NCBI GenBank assembly: GCA_030637775.1
Contig: DAOWFY010000113.1
Coordinates: forward strand, 1 to 13,354
Reading direction: 5' to 3'
Length of the DNA: 13,354 nucleotides
Source: DAOVGU01 sp030637775 [NCBI: bacterium]
Lineage (GTDB): Bacteria; Ratteibacteria; UBA8468
Numbering within the stretch: the first letter of the stretch is position 1; every line of letters begins with the position of its first letter. The notes under the pieces were generated by a model. The model was not told the DNA's origin, made no database searches, and worked only from the letters and a program-made list of their open reading frames with translations. A program made the position numbers and the translations under genes. Below are positions 6,017-12,637 of this stretch, in pieces.

Positions 6017-7714
6017 ATGCTTAGCGATTTGGAGATTGCCCAAAAGGCAAAGATAAGACCAATCACCGAGATTGCCGAAAAACTTGGGATTAAGGAGGAT
6101 GAACTTGAGCCCTACGGAAGGTATATGGCCAAGATTGACCTGAAAGTTTTGGAGAGATTGAAAGAAAAACCCAATGGGAAATTTATCACCGTAACCGCAA
6201 TCACTCCCACTCCTTTAGGAGAAGGAAAGACCGTTACCAATTTAGGGATTGGACAGGCGTTAGCCAAAATAGGAAAAAAGGTCTGCAATACCATCAGGGA
6301 ACCTTCCAAGGGTCCTACCTTTGGCATCAAGGGTGGAGCCTGTGGAGGGGGTTATTCTCAGGTAATCCCGATGGAAAATATTAACCTCCATTTCACCGGA
6401 GATATCCATAGCGTTGAAACCGCCCATAACCTATTTAATGCGGCGCTTGATGCTCATCTTCTCCACAAAAACAAACTGAATATCGACCCGCTCAATATTA
6501 CTTTACGTCGCTGTGTGGATGTCAGTGACCGCGCTCTTCGGCAGATAGTAACTGGATTAGGTGGTAAAGCGAATGGGATACCCCGGGAAACCGGCTATGA
6601 CATCACGGTAGCGACAGAGACGGCCGCTATTCACGCTCTTACCACCGGTCTTTTTGATTTAAGGAAGAGGCTGGCAAGAATGGTCTGCGGTTTTAGTTAC
6701 CAGGGAAAAGCGGTAACTGCAGAGGACCTGAAGGTAGCGGGAGCAATGACTGTGCTGATGAAAGACTCCATCAAGCCGAATTTAGTTCAAAGTTTGGAGA
6801 ATAGTCCGGTGATTGACCATGGTTTCCCCTTTGCCAATGTGGCCCATGGAAACAATTCGGTTCTCGCCGATATGGTTGCTCTCAAATTGGCCGATTATGT
6901 GATTACCGAAAGTGGCTTTGGTGCCGACTGCGGAGCAGAGAAGTTAGTTGATGTTGTCTGTCGTCAAAGCGGACTCAAACTTGATGCCGTTGTTATCACC
7001 TGTTCAATCCGTGCCCTTAAAATGCATGGAGGTGCCTTTGTTCTTAAGCCGGGACAGAAATATGATAAAGAGTTAGCGGAAAAGGAAAATATGCCTGCCC
7101 TGGAGAAGGGATGCGAGAATCTAAAGGTTCATCTGGAGAATATGCTCTCCTTTGGAATTCCCGTTGTGGTTACGGTCAACCGGTTTACTGCCGATCGAGA
7201 TAAGGAAATAGAATTTGTCCGCAAATATGCGCTTGATAATGGTGCTTATGCCTCAGTTGCTATTGATCCCTGGGCAAAGGGTGGGGATGGCTGTATTGAG
7301 GCGGCTGAGGCGATTGTCAAAGCATGTGAGGAACCTAATAATTTCCGTCTCCTCTATCCGGATGAGCTCTCCATCAAAGAGAAGATTGAGACGATTGCGA
7401 CCAAGATCTATCGTGCAGATGGGGTTGATTACTCGCCTTTAGCCGAAAAAAGAATCAAATTATATACCAAACTTGGCTATGATAGGTTATGTCTCAATAT
7501 GGCCAAGACCCATCTTTCCCTTTCTCATGATCCGGAACTAAAAGGGGTTCCCAAAAATTACCGCATTCCGGTGCGAGATATTCGGGCCTCCGTTGGAGCA
7601 GGTTTTCTCTATCCCCTTCTTGGTGAAATGAGGACGATGCCCGGACTTCCTTCGCTTGCAGCCTTTGTTCCGGTCGATATTGATGAAAGCGGAAAGACGG
7701 TAGGACTATTTTGA
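6017..7714 (+). CDS. fhs: formate-tetrahydrofolate ligase
   Basis: This cytoplasmic enzyme joins formate to tetrahydrofolate at the cost of ATP and gives 10-formyl-THF, the first folate step of the methyl branch of the Wood-Ljungdahl pathway. The protein has 565 residues, close to the usual 555-560. The P-loop TPLGEGKT is at residues 65-72. It is followed by the family motif REPSKGPTFGIKGGACGGGYSQVIPMENINLHFTGD in which residues 94-129 are nearly standard; K98 and T101 replace the more common Leu and Cys of REPSLGPCFG. Further family segments include GFGADCGAEK and the C-terminal GEMRTMPGLPS. A strong ribosome binding site (AAAAGGAG, GGAG at 6005-6008) sits 8 nt before the ATG. The gap to the upstream gene is 16 bp, so the two are probably co-transcribed. 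The enzyme also serves purine and formyl-Met metabolism, so its pathway role here is inferred from neighbours. Confidence 0.97.
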   Translation: MLSDLEIAQKAKIRPITEIAEKLGIKEDELEPYGRYMAKIDLKVLERLKEKPNGKFITVTAITPTPLGEGKTVTNLGIGQALAKIGKKVCNTIREPSKGPTFGIKGGACGGGYSQVIPMENINLHFTGDIHSVETAHNLFNAALDAHLLHKNKLNIDPLNITLRRCVDVSDRALRQIVTGLGGKANGIPRETGYDITVATETAAIHALTTGLFDLRKRLARMVCGFSYQGKAVTAEDLKVAGAMTVLMKDSIKPNLVQSLENSPVIDHGFPFANVAHGNNSVLADMVALKLADYVITESGFGADCGAEKLVDVVCRQSGLKLDAVVITCSIRALKMHGGAFVLKPGQKYDKELAEKENMPALEKGCENLKVHLENMLSFGIPVVVTVNRFTADRDKEIEFVRKYALDNGAYASVAIDPWAKGGDGCIEAAEAIVKACEEPNNFRLLYPDELSIKEKIETIATKIYRADGVDYSPLAEKRIKLYTKLGYDRLCLNMAKTHLSLSHDPELKGVPKNYRIPVRDIRASVGAGFLYPLLGEMRTMPGLPSLAAFVPVDIDESGKTVGLF

Positions 7715-7728
7715 AAAGTATAGTATAA

Positions 7729-7790
7729 GCAGAGTAAACTCTGCCACTACATAAAAAAATATTGTATTGTAGTGGTCGAGCTTGCTCGAC
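7729..7790 (+). repeat. compound palindromic repeat between fhs and rex
   Basis: Three inverted repeats sit back to back. GCAGAGT/ACTCTGC (7729-7735 with 7738-7744) is an almost loopless hairpin. CCACTACA/TGTAGTGG (7744-7751 with 7768-7775) is an 8-bp stem around a 16-nt AT-rich loop. GTCGAGC/GCTCGAC (7775-7781 with 7784-7790) is a second tight hairpin with a TT loop. The two tight hairpins flank the outer stem, giving a three-stem structure typical of dispersed non-coding palindromes. It is not followed by a T-run, so a simple terminator is unlikely. It might stabilise or process the fhs-rex transcript. The copy number in the genome is unknown. Confidence 0.75.
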
Positions 7791-7806
7791 TTTGTTCATG
7801 AACAAA
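7791..7806. repeat. 16-bp perfect palindrome spanning the rex start codon
   Basis: TTTGTTCATGAACAAA is its own reverse complement and has the rex ATG (7798-7800) at its centre. It has TTGT and ACAA ends like a Rex operator, but they are 4 bp closer together than in the usual 18-bp site. It could be a repressor site, a translation-blocking hairpin, or chance. Confidence 0.45.
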
Positions 7807-8418
7807 ACCATACCCCATGAGACAATTAAGCGGCTTGCTCTCTATCTGCGTTCTCTCCGTTATTTAGCCAGAAAGAGGGTTGAGATAATCTCCTCACGAA
7901 AATTGACCGAGCATATCAATGCCTCTCCTGCTCAAGTGAGAAAGGACTTAGCCTGTTTTGGAGAGTTCGGTGTCCCGGGAGTTGGTTACCAGGTCAAAAA
8001 ACTTATTGCCGAGATTGAGTCAATCTTGGGATTAAAGAAAAAGCAAGAAGTAGCTCTTGTTGGAATAGGGAAGTTGGGCAGTGCTTTGCTTGCTTATCCT
8101 GGTTTTAAGAGATTTGGTTTCAGAATCTCTGCTCTGTTTGACAACAGCCCCGAGAAGATTGGGAAAAAGATTTCTGGATTGAAAGTTGAAGATGTGGCCA
8201 GGATCGAAGAAGTATTAAGAAGAAAAAAGATCAAAATTGCTATAATCACAGTTCCCGCCGCAAATGCCCAGGAAGCAGCAGATAGATTGGTAGCCGCTGG
8301 CATCAAGGTAATCCTGAATTTTGCTCCCCGTTACTTAAATATCCCTCAAGGAGTCATTATCAATACTATCGATATGGCTATTGAGTTAGAATGCCTTATT
8401 TACTATCTCACTCGCTAA
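7798..8418 (+). CDS. rex: redox-sensing transcriptional repressor Rex
   Basis: Rex binds DNA when NADH is low and leaves it when NADH rises, so it couples fermentation and hydrogenase genes to the NADH/NAD+ ratio. The 206-residue protein has an N-terminal winged helix (about residues 1-75) with the signature ASPAQVRKDLACFGEFG, then GVGYQVKKL. A Rossmann domain follows with VGIGKLGSALL (GxGxxG), and later NFAPRYLN and a C-terminal helix that would swap between subunits of the dimer. The start at 7798 is chosen because it gives the family's usual N-terminus (PHETIKRLALYLRSL). A TTG at 7762 would add 12 residues encoded by the palindromic repeat, which is unlikely. No good ribosome binding site precedes 7798. 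The operator 32 bp after the gene implies direct control of the hydrogenase operon. Confidence 0.95.
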   Translation: MNKTIPHETIKRLALYLRSLRYLARKRVEIISSRKLTEHINASPAQVRKDLACFGEFGVPGVGYQVKKLIAEIESILGLKKKQEVALVGIGKLGSALLAYPGFKRFGFRISALFDNSPEKIGKKISGLKVEDVARIEEVLRRKKIKIAIITVPAANAQEAADRLVAAGIKVILNFAPRYLNIPQGVIINTIDMAIELECLIYYLTR

Positions 8419-8420
8419 AA

Positions 8421-8449
8421 TTGACATAAAAGTTTTTCTGTTTTATAAT
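8421..8449 (+). promoter_or_regulatory. consensus sigma-70 promoter of the hydrogenase operon
   Basis: A perfect -35 box TTGACA (8421-8426) and a perfect -10 box TATAAT (8444-8449) are separated by exactly 17 bp. Transcription would start near 8456, giving a leader of only about 17 nt before the ATG at 8473, with no Shine-Dalgarno sequence. The promoter begins 2 bp after the rex stop codon. A promoter this close to consensus should be strong unless repressed. Confidence 0.88.
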
Positions 8450-8467
8450 TTGTGATAATTTTCACAA
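8450..8467. promoter_or_regulatory. Rex operator overlapping the transcription start
   Basis: TTGTGATAATTTTCACAA matches the Rex consensus TTGTGAA-N4-TTCACAA at 13 of its 14 specified positions; only the seventh base differs (T for A). Its inverted half-sites TTGTGA and TCACAA are perfect. It begins at the base after the -10 box and covers the likely transcription start, so bound Rex would block RNA polymerase. The gene for Rex lies immediately upstream. Confidence 0.92.
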
Positions 8468-8472
8468 AGTAG

Positions 8473-9522
8473 ATGATAAAAGGAACAGAAGTTTATTATG
8501 TAAAGAATGAGGAGTGGCAAAAATTTTTAAAGCAAACTCTGACAAAATACTGCCTTTATGCTCCGGGAAAAGGATTGGTTGAGCCAGAGTATCGTATCTT
8601 CGGACCAGAAGAAGATTTATCCCAAATAGTTTATGGTGGAGCGAGAACCACCCAACCCCTTAAATTTTTTATTTATCCTCCTCGAGAAAAGGTCAGTCCC
8701 GACCAACCATCATCCGATGAAAAGACCATTATTCTTGGAGTTAAGGCCTGTGACTTAAAGGCACTCTCTGTCCTGGATAAAATCTTCTTAGATCCTGATT
8801 TCCCCGATCCCTTCTATCAGAAAAGAAGGGAAAATACTATTCTTATCAGTGATGACTGTACCGAACCCAAAGAGAGTTGCTTCTGTATCCTTTTAGGGGG
8901 TAACCCTTTTCCTGAGGAGGGATTTGACCTGAACCTATCCTTTTTACCTGCCCGTCCGGCAGGCGGGAATAAGGGAATATTGGTTGAGGTTGGCTCAAAA
9001 AAAGGAAAGGATTTACTTGAAGAATACAAAATTCCGCTACTTCCAGCGGAAGAAAATCACTTGAAGATGCGGCAGGAGAAGAGAGAGAAAGTAATTGGAA
9101 AATTAAAGAAGATAAATAAAGATTTCAAATTTCCTCAGGATCCCCTGACATTGACGAAAGGAAAATATGATTCGCCGGTCTGGAGTGAGGTTTCCGAAGA
9201 TTGTGTTGGTTGCGCTGCCTGTACCAATATCTGTCCCGCTTGCCACTGTTTTTTACTTGCTGAGGTTTTGACTACGAAGTTTGAAAAGGAACGTTATTGG
9301 GACTCCTGTCAATATACAGGCTTTGCTCGAGTGGCCGCCGGAGCGAATCCCCGTAAAAAACTGATGGAGAGATTCCGTAACCGTTTCTATTGCAAACTGG
9401 AGCATAAACCCGAAAATTTTGAACTTCTTGCCTGTACCGGTTGTGGTAGATGTATTGAAGCCTGTCAGGGAAAGATTGATATCCGGGAGGTATTAACTAA
9501 AGTAGCCAGGAGTAAAGAATAA
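8473..9522 (+). CDS. AsrA/HydB-like 4Fe-4S electron-transfer subunit
   Basis: This 349-residue cytoplasmic protein resembles the beta subunit of group 3b (sulf)hydrogenases and subunit A of anaerobic sulfite reductase, which pass electrons between a flavoprotein partner and a catalytic unit. The N-terminal two thirds contain family segments such as GVKACDLKAL (about 89-98), DDCTEPKESCFC (about 127-138) and LGGNPFPEEGFDLNLS. Two [4Fe-4S] sites follow: C244, C247, C250, C254 and C321, C324, C327, C331. Extra cysteines C257 and C259 lie beside the first site. Residues 159-165 are encoded by an in-frame palindrome that looks inserted. It is the first gene after the Rex-controlled promoter and starts without a visible ribosome binding site. 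The next gene begins 4 bp after it and encodes the expected flavoprotein partner. Confidence 0.85.
   Translation: MIKGTEVYYVKNEEWQKFLKQTLTKYCLYAPGKGLVEPEYRIFGPEEDLSQIVYGGARTTQPLKFFIYPPREKVSPDQPSSDEKTIILGVKACDLKALSVLDKIFLDPDFPDPFYQKRRENTILISDDCTEPKESCFCILLGGNPFPEEGFDLNLSFLPARPAGGNKGILVEVGSKKGKDLLEEYKIPLLPAEENHLKMRQEKREKVIGKLKKINKDFKFPQDPLTLTKGKYDSPVWSEVSEDCVGCAACTNICPACHCFLLAEVLTTKFEKERYWDSCQYTGFARVAAGANPRKKLMERFRNRFYCKLEHKPENFELLACTGCGRCIEACQGKIDIREVLTKVARSKE
8947..8967 (+). repeat. in-frame palindromic repeat inside the AsrA/HydB-like gene
   Basis: CCTGCC (8947-8952) and GGCAGG (8958-8963) form a 6-bp stem around a 5-nt loop, and CCCG/CGGG (8951-8954 with 8964-8967) offers an alternative pairing. 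The block is much richer in GC than the AT-rich coding sequence around it and encodes PARPAGG. These residues fall where I would expect a short turn between two strands of the family, which suggests a small repeat that has jumped into the gene without breaking the frame. Confidence 0.6.
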
Positions 9523-9526
9523 AGAG

Positions 9527-10342
9527 ATGAAGAACCCTTATTTACCCATTGAGGCAAAAATAGAAAAGGTCATTGCCGAGACGCCGAATATAAAAACTTT
9601 TGTCCTTAAACCAAAAGAAGAGATTCCTTTTGCTACGGGGCAATTTGTTGAGATAACTGTTCCCGGAATTGGCGAAGCACCGTTTACTCCATCTTCTTCT
9701 CCCTATCTGAAGGAAAAAATTGAGATAACCATTATGGATGTGGGACGAGTGACCAACAAATTACACCAGATGGCAGCGGGAGAAATAGTTGGCATCCGTG
9801 GCCCATATGGTAAGGGATATCCCTTAGATAAGATGTATGGAAAAGAGGTCCTTATTTTGGGTGGGGGAGTAGGTATGGCCCCTTTGCGTTCCTTTCTTTT
9901 GGCTCTTTTGGAAGAAGCAGATAAGTTTAAGCGAATTGTTCTCTGCTATGGAGCAAAAACACCAGAAGATATTGTTTATAAAGGTCAATTTGTAGAGTGG
10001 GTGAAGGATAAGAATTTAGAGGTCTATCGCAGTGTGGATAAAGCCGATAGCAAATGGAAGGAGACTGAAGGTGTGGTTACGGTGCTTTTAGATAAGTTCA
10101 AAATGAATTTAGAAAATTCTGTAGCCATTGTCTGCGGTCCACCGATAATGATGAAGTTTGGAACCAAGAGGGTGTTAGAATTGGGACACAGACCGGAAAA
10201 TATTTATCTTTCTATGGAGAAGAATATGTCCTGCGGTGTTGGTAAATGTGGTCACTGCGCTCTGGGTAGATTCTATGTCTGTAAGGATGGACCGGTGTTT
10301 AGTTATGAGCAAATTAAGGAGACTCCAGAAATCTGGGACTGA
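9527..10342 (+). CDS. AsrB/HydG-like FAD/NAD(P)-binding [2Fe-2S] reductase subunit
   Basis: This 271-residue protein belongs to the ferredoxin-NADP+ reductase-like group that includes the gamma subunit of group 3b hydrogenases, AsrB and the PyrK subunit of dihydroorotate dehydrogenase. An FAD-binding barrel occupies about residues 5-100, with PFTPSSSP at 52-59 and GIRGPYGKGYPL at 89-100. The NAD(P)-binding half has LGGGVGMAPLRS (111-122) and CGPPIMMK (203-210). A C-terminal [2Fe-2S] site is formed by C236, C241, C244 and C252, spaced as in PyrK and HydG. It should exchange electrons between NAD(P)H and the iron-sulfur chain of its neighbours. Whether it prefers NADH or NADPH cannot be read from the sequence, though NADH would suit Rex control. 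An AGAG sequence lies just before the ATG, and the stop codon overlaps the next start by one base (TGATG). Confidence 0.9.
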   Translation: MKNPYLPIEAKIEKVIAETPNIKTFVLKPKEEIPFATGQFVEITVPGIGEAPFTPSSSPYLKEKIEITIMDVGRVTNKLHQMAAGEIVGIRGPYGKGYPLDKMYGKEVLILGGGVGMAPLRSFLLALLEEADKFKRIVLCYGAKTPEDIVYKGQFVEWVKDKNLEVYRSVDKADSKWKETEGVVTVLLDKFKMNLENSVAIVCGPPIMMKFGTKRVLELGHRPENIYLSMEKNMSCGVGKCGHCALGRFYVCKDGPVFSYEQIKETPEIWD

Positions 10343-10815
10343 TGAAACGCTTATTCATCGACTTAGAGGTTTGCTATAAATGTAAGGAGTGCCCTGCTAA
10401 GTGCAGCTATTTTTACCATCCGGAGAATAAGGGAATAATCAACCTGTTAGAGTTAGCTTCACACATCCTGGTTTGCCGTAAATGTGAGGAAGCGCCCTGT
10501 GTGAAATCCTGTCCTAATGAGGCATTGGAGAAGCAGTCAGATGGCAGTCTAAAAAGATACAGCATGCGCTGCACCGGTTGTAAGACCTGCACTCTTGCCT
10601 GTCCTTTTGGAGCCATTTATCCGGAGATTGTTCCTTACCTTACCTCGCAATGCGATCACTGCCTGAAAGGATTGAAGGGAGAACTACCTGAGTGTGTCAA
10701 GAGCTGCCCGGAGAAGGCCGTGCAGTATATTGAGGTTAAAGAATCGAAAGAAAAGGATATCTATTTTATCGGGGATAACTTAGCCGTTCATGCAATTCCC
10801 TGGAAAAAGGAATGA
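10342..10815 (+). CDS. four-cluster polyferredoxin (HycB/CooF-like)
   Basis: This 157-residue electron-transfer protein has sixteen cysteines arranged as four [4Fe-4S] sites: C11-C14-C17-C21, C45-C48-C53-C57, C77-C80-C83-C87 and C104-C107-C118-C122. The spacing and the order of sites match the HycB/HydN/CooF family, which links a catalytic partner to a membrane hydrogenase. Here it lies between the flavoprotein pair and the membrane subunit, so it is a good candidate for the wire between them. It has no twin-arginine signal and should stay on the cytoplasmic side. The gene starts in a one-base overlap with the preceding stop and overlaps the next gene by 4 bp (ATGA), so translation is probably coupled in both directions. 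Confidence 0.9.
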   Translation: MKRLFIDLEVCYKCKECPAKCSYFYHPENKGIINLLELASHILVCRKCEEAPCVKSCPNEALEKQSDGSLKRYSMRCTGCKTCTLACPFGAIYPEIVPYLTSQCDHCLKGLKGELPECVKSCPEKAVQYIEVKESKEKDIYFIGDNLAVHAIPWKKE

Positions 10816-11738
10816 ACTTAATATTTAATTTTCTTGTCTTTCCTGGCTTTCTCTTTACGGCAGTTATTGGATGTCTTGCCTCCTGGATTGACCGGAAGGT
10901 TACTGCCCGGGTCCAATGGCGGGTTGGTCCACCAATACTTCAGCCATTTTATGATCTGGTAAAACTATCCGGCAAAGAGACGATCGTTCCTCGGGGAGGA
11001 GCCAGATTAACCTTTTTGGCTATGCCGATAGTTGCTCTTTCGGCGATAACCCTGGTTTCTACTTTAATCTGGCGCGTGCTTCTCTCTCCACAAACAACCT
11101 TTTTAGGTGATTTGATTGTTGTTATTTATCTCTTGACCATTCCCTCAATTGCCTTAATTATCAGTGGGGCGGCTTCGGCAAATCCCCTGGCTTCTTTAGG
11201 TGCGAGTAGAGAGATGAAGTTAATCTTAGGGTATGAACTTCCCTTTATCTTGGCAATATTTGTTCCGGTAATAAAGGCTAATGGTATCATAAGGTTAGGA
11301 GAGCTACTTGCCTGGCAGTGGACTAATCATATTTTTGTCGGTTCTCTCTCCGGTTTTATTGCTTTTATTGTCGTTATTCTTTGTATGCAGGCAAAACTCG
11401 GTTTGGTTCCTTTTGATGCCCCGGAGGCGGAGACAGAAATTATTGCCGGTCCCTACATTGAGTATTCCGGCACCCCTTTAGCTATATATAAACTTACCCG
11501 CTGGATGATGCTTTTTGTTATCCCAATGTTTTTGGTAGTGATCTTTATGGGTGGAATTAATTTTTCCGGCTGGCATATCTTATGGGGCATCTTGAAGTAT
11601 GTCCTCCTTCTGGTTATTATCGTTTTAATTCGTAACACCAATCCGCGGCTAAGAATTGACCAGGCGATGAAATTCTTCTGGGGACCGGTAACCGGGTTGG
11701 CAATTTTGGCGGTGATTTTAGCACTACTTGGGCTGTAA
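10812..11738 (+). CDS. NuoH/HycD/EchB-like membrane subunit of group 4 hydrogenase
   Basis: This 308-residue integral membrane protein has about eight hydrophobic helices (roughly 4-24, 66-90, 99-121, 138-157, 175-195, 229-249, 255-275, 288-307). It anchors the hydrogenase to the membrane and lines the ion path at the junction. Family motifs include ERDRKxxARxQ-like WIDRKVTARVQWRVGPP at 25-41, ASREMKLILGYELP at 131-144 and FDAPEAETEIIAGPYIEYSG at 201-220, with acidic residues conserved in energy-converting members. The length matches HycD and EchB (about 290-310), shorter than most NuoH. The start overlaps the ferredoxin gene by 4 bp. It is the only membrane subunit in the window; an antiporter-like subunit, if there is one, must lie further downstream or elsewhere. 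Confidence 0.93.
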   Translation: MNLIFNFLVFPGFLFTAVIGCLASWIDRKVTARVQWRVGPPILQPFYDLVKLSGKETIVPRGGARLTFLAMPIVALSAITLVSTLIWRVLLSPQTTFLGDLIVVIYLLTIPSIALIISGAASANPLASLGASREMKLILGYELPFILAIFVPVIKANGIIRLGELLAWQWTNHIFVGSLSGFIAFIVVILCMQAKLGLVPFDAPEAETEIIAGPYIEYSGTPLAIYKLTRWMMLFVIPMFLVVIFMGGINFSGWHILWGILKYVLLLVIIVLIRNTNPRLRIDQAMKFFWGPVTGLAILAVILALLGL

Positions 11739-11743
11739 GTTTA

Positions 11744-11794
11744 CACCCCCACCTATTTCCTCCCCCCTTGAGGGGGAGGATTGAGGAGAGGGGG
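11744..11794 (+). repeat. palindromic repeat between membrane and small-subunit genes
   Basis: TCCTCCCCC (11758-11766) and GGGGGAGGA (11772-11780) form a perfect 9-bp stem with a 5-nt loop. An outer, imperfect stem pairs CCCCC-A-CC (11746-11753) with GG-AGA-GGGGG (11785-11794). The purine-rich right arm ends 6 nt before the next start codon, so the repeat overlaps the likely ribosome binding site. It fills most of the only gap larger than 5 bp between genes of this operon. Confidence 0.75.
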
Positions 11795-11800
11795 CAAAAA

Positions 11801-12214
11801 ATGAACTTGAAATTAAAGGCATTAAAAAAATCATTGTGGTTGTTCCACTTCAATAGCGGTTCCTGCAATAACTGCGATATTGAAATCCTGGATTGCCTGA
11901 CGCCAAAATTTGATTTGGAAAGATTTGGAATCAAATTGATTGGAAGTATCCGCCATGCTGATGTAATGGTGGTTACCGGGTTTGTGAGCAGACAGACCGC
12001 TCCCAGATTAAAAAGGCTTTACCAGCAGGCGCCAAAACCGGTTATTGTTATTGCCTGTGGAAGTTGTGCCTGCTCGGGTGCGATATTTGCTCCCTCTTAC
12101 AATATGGCCGGTCCGGTGGATAAGATCATTCCCGTGGATGCCTACATCCCTGGTTGTCCACCAAAACCGCAGGCAATTATTGCCGCCGTAGTAAAATTAT
12201 GGAAAAAACTTTAA
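11801..12214 (+). CDS. NuoB/EchC/HycG-like small subunit of group 4 [NiFe]-hydrogenase
   Basis: This 137-residue protein holds the proximal [4Fe-4S] cluster that passes electrons to the Ni-Fe site of the large subunit. The motif SGSCNNCDIE gives C22 and C25, ACGSCACSGA gives C89 (with C86 and C91 nearby), and IPGCPPKP gives C119, which is the normal four-ligand pattern of the family. The protein is short and has no signal peptide, as expected for group 4 enzymes and unlike the exported group 1 small subunits. The ATG at 11801 follows a purine-rich GAGGAGAGGGGG tract. A TTG at 11768 in the same frame would begin inside the palindromic repeat and is rejected. The end overlaps the next gene by 16 bp. 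Confidence 0.93.
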   Translation: MNLKLKALKKSLWLFHFNSGSCNNCDIEILDCLTPKFDLERFGIKLIGSIRHADVMVVTGFVSRQTAPRLKRLYQQAPKPVIVIACGSCACSGAIFAPSYNMAGPVDKIIPVDAYIPGCPPKPQAIIAAVVKLWKKL

Positions 12215-12636
12215 GTAGGTCAATCGAAAGCATCAAGGAAAGGTTTTCTAAAGAGATTATTGAATTTGAGGAGAAGTCTCCAAAGCGGTATTACATTCTG
12301 ATAGATAGAAAAGATTTACTAAAATTGGTTAATTTTATCTTTAATGACCTCCAGGCGCGATTTATCATTGAGACCGGATTGGATACACCCGAAGGAATAG
12401 AGATTTTATACCATTTCTCATTTGATAAAGTTGGTAAGGTGGTAAGTATCCGCACCTTACTGCCCAGAGAGAAACCTGAGGTTGAATCCATCAGCCTGAT
12501 CATTAAGGGTGCGCAATGGATTGAAAGGGAAATTCAGGACATTCTGGGGGTAAAGTTTTTAAACCATCCCGATCCCCGGAGATTCATTTTAGCCGATGAC
12601 TGGCCAGAGGGAGTCTATCCCTACAGGAAGAAATAA
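12199..12636 (+). CDS. NuoC/EchD-like subunit (30-kDa complex I family)
   Basis: This 145-residue protein corresponds to NuoC, EchD or the N-terminal domain of HycE. It is structural, holds the large subunit in place, and carries no metal site. The C-terminal signature GAQWIEREIQDILGVKFLNHPDPRRF followed by ILADDWPEGVYPYRKK is the conserved end of the family, where NuoC has DLFGIxFxGHPDLRRIL and DDWEG. The start at 12199 lies inside the preceding gene, 16 bp before its stop codon. An ATG at 12154 in the same frame would add 15 residues with no similarity and lie deep inside the small-subunit gene. The following gene starts 1 bp after the stop codon. Confidence 0.9.
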   Translation: MEKTLSRSIESIKERFSKEIIEFEEKSPKRYYILIDRKDLLKLVNFIFNDLQARFIIETGLDTPEGIEILYHFSFDKVGKVVSIRTLLPREKPEVESISLIIKGAQWIEREIQDILGVKFLNHPDPRRFILADDWPEGVYPYRKK

Positions 12637-12637
12637 G

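Noticed and set aside
7729-7760. Rho-independent terminator after fhs
   Set aside because: The GCAGAGT/ACTCTGC hairpin is followed by CACTACATAAAAAAA and not by a T-run, on either strand in the right place, so it does not look like a terminator.
7762-7797. TTG start that would add 12 residues to Rex
   Set aside because: The added residues are encoded by the palindromic repeat, do not match any Rex N-terminus, and the ATG at 7798 gives the usual family start.
7494-7811. Minus-strand ORF of 105 residues over the end of fhs
   Set aside because: It runs antisense to a strongly supported gene and into the palindromic repeat, and shows no recognisable protein motif. The other minus-strand ORFs in the window, such as 11617-11934, are rejected for the same kind of reason.
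8473-10342. Anaerobic sulfite reductase AsrAB
   Set aside because: The two proteins resemble AsrA and AsrB, but no siroheme subunit AsrC follows. The neighbours are hydrogenase genes, so a hydrogenase electron-input role is more likely.
11768-11800. TTG start that would add 11 residues to the small subunit
   Set aside because: It lies inside the palindromic repeat, and the ATG at 11801 has a purine-rich ribosome binding tract just before it.
12154-12198. Earlier in-frame ATG for the NuoC-like gene
   Set aside because: It would overlap the small-subunit gene by 61 bp and add 15 residues unlike the family; the ATG at 12199 is a better fit.
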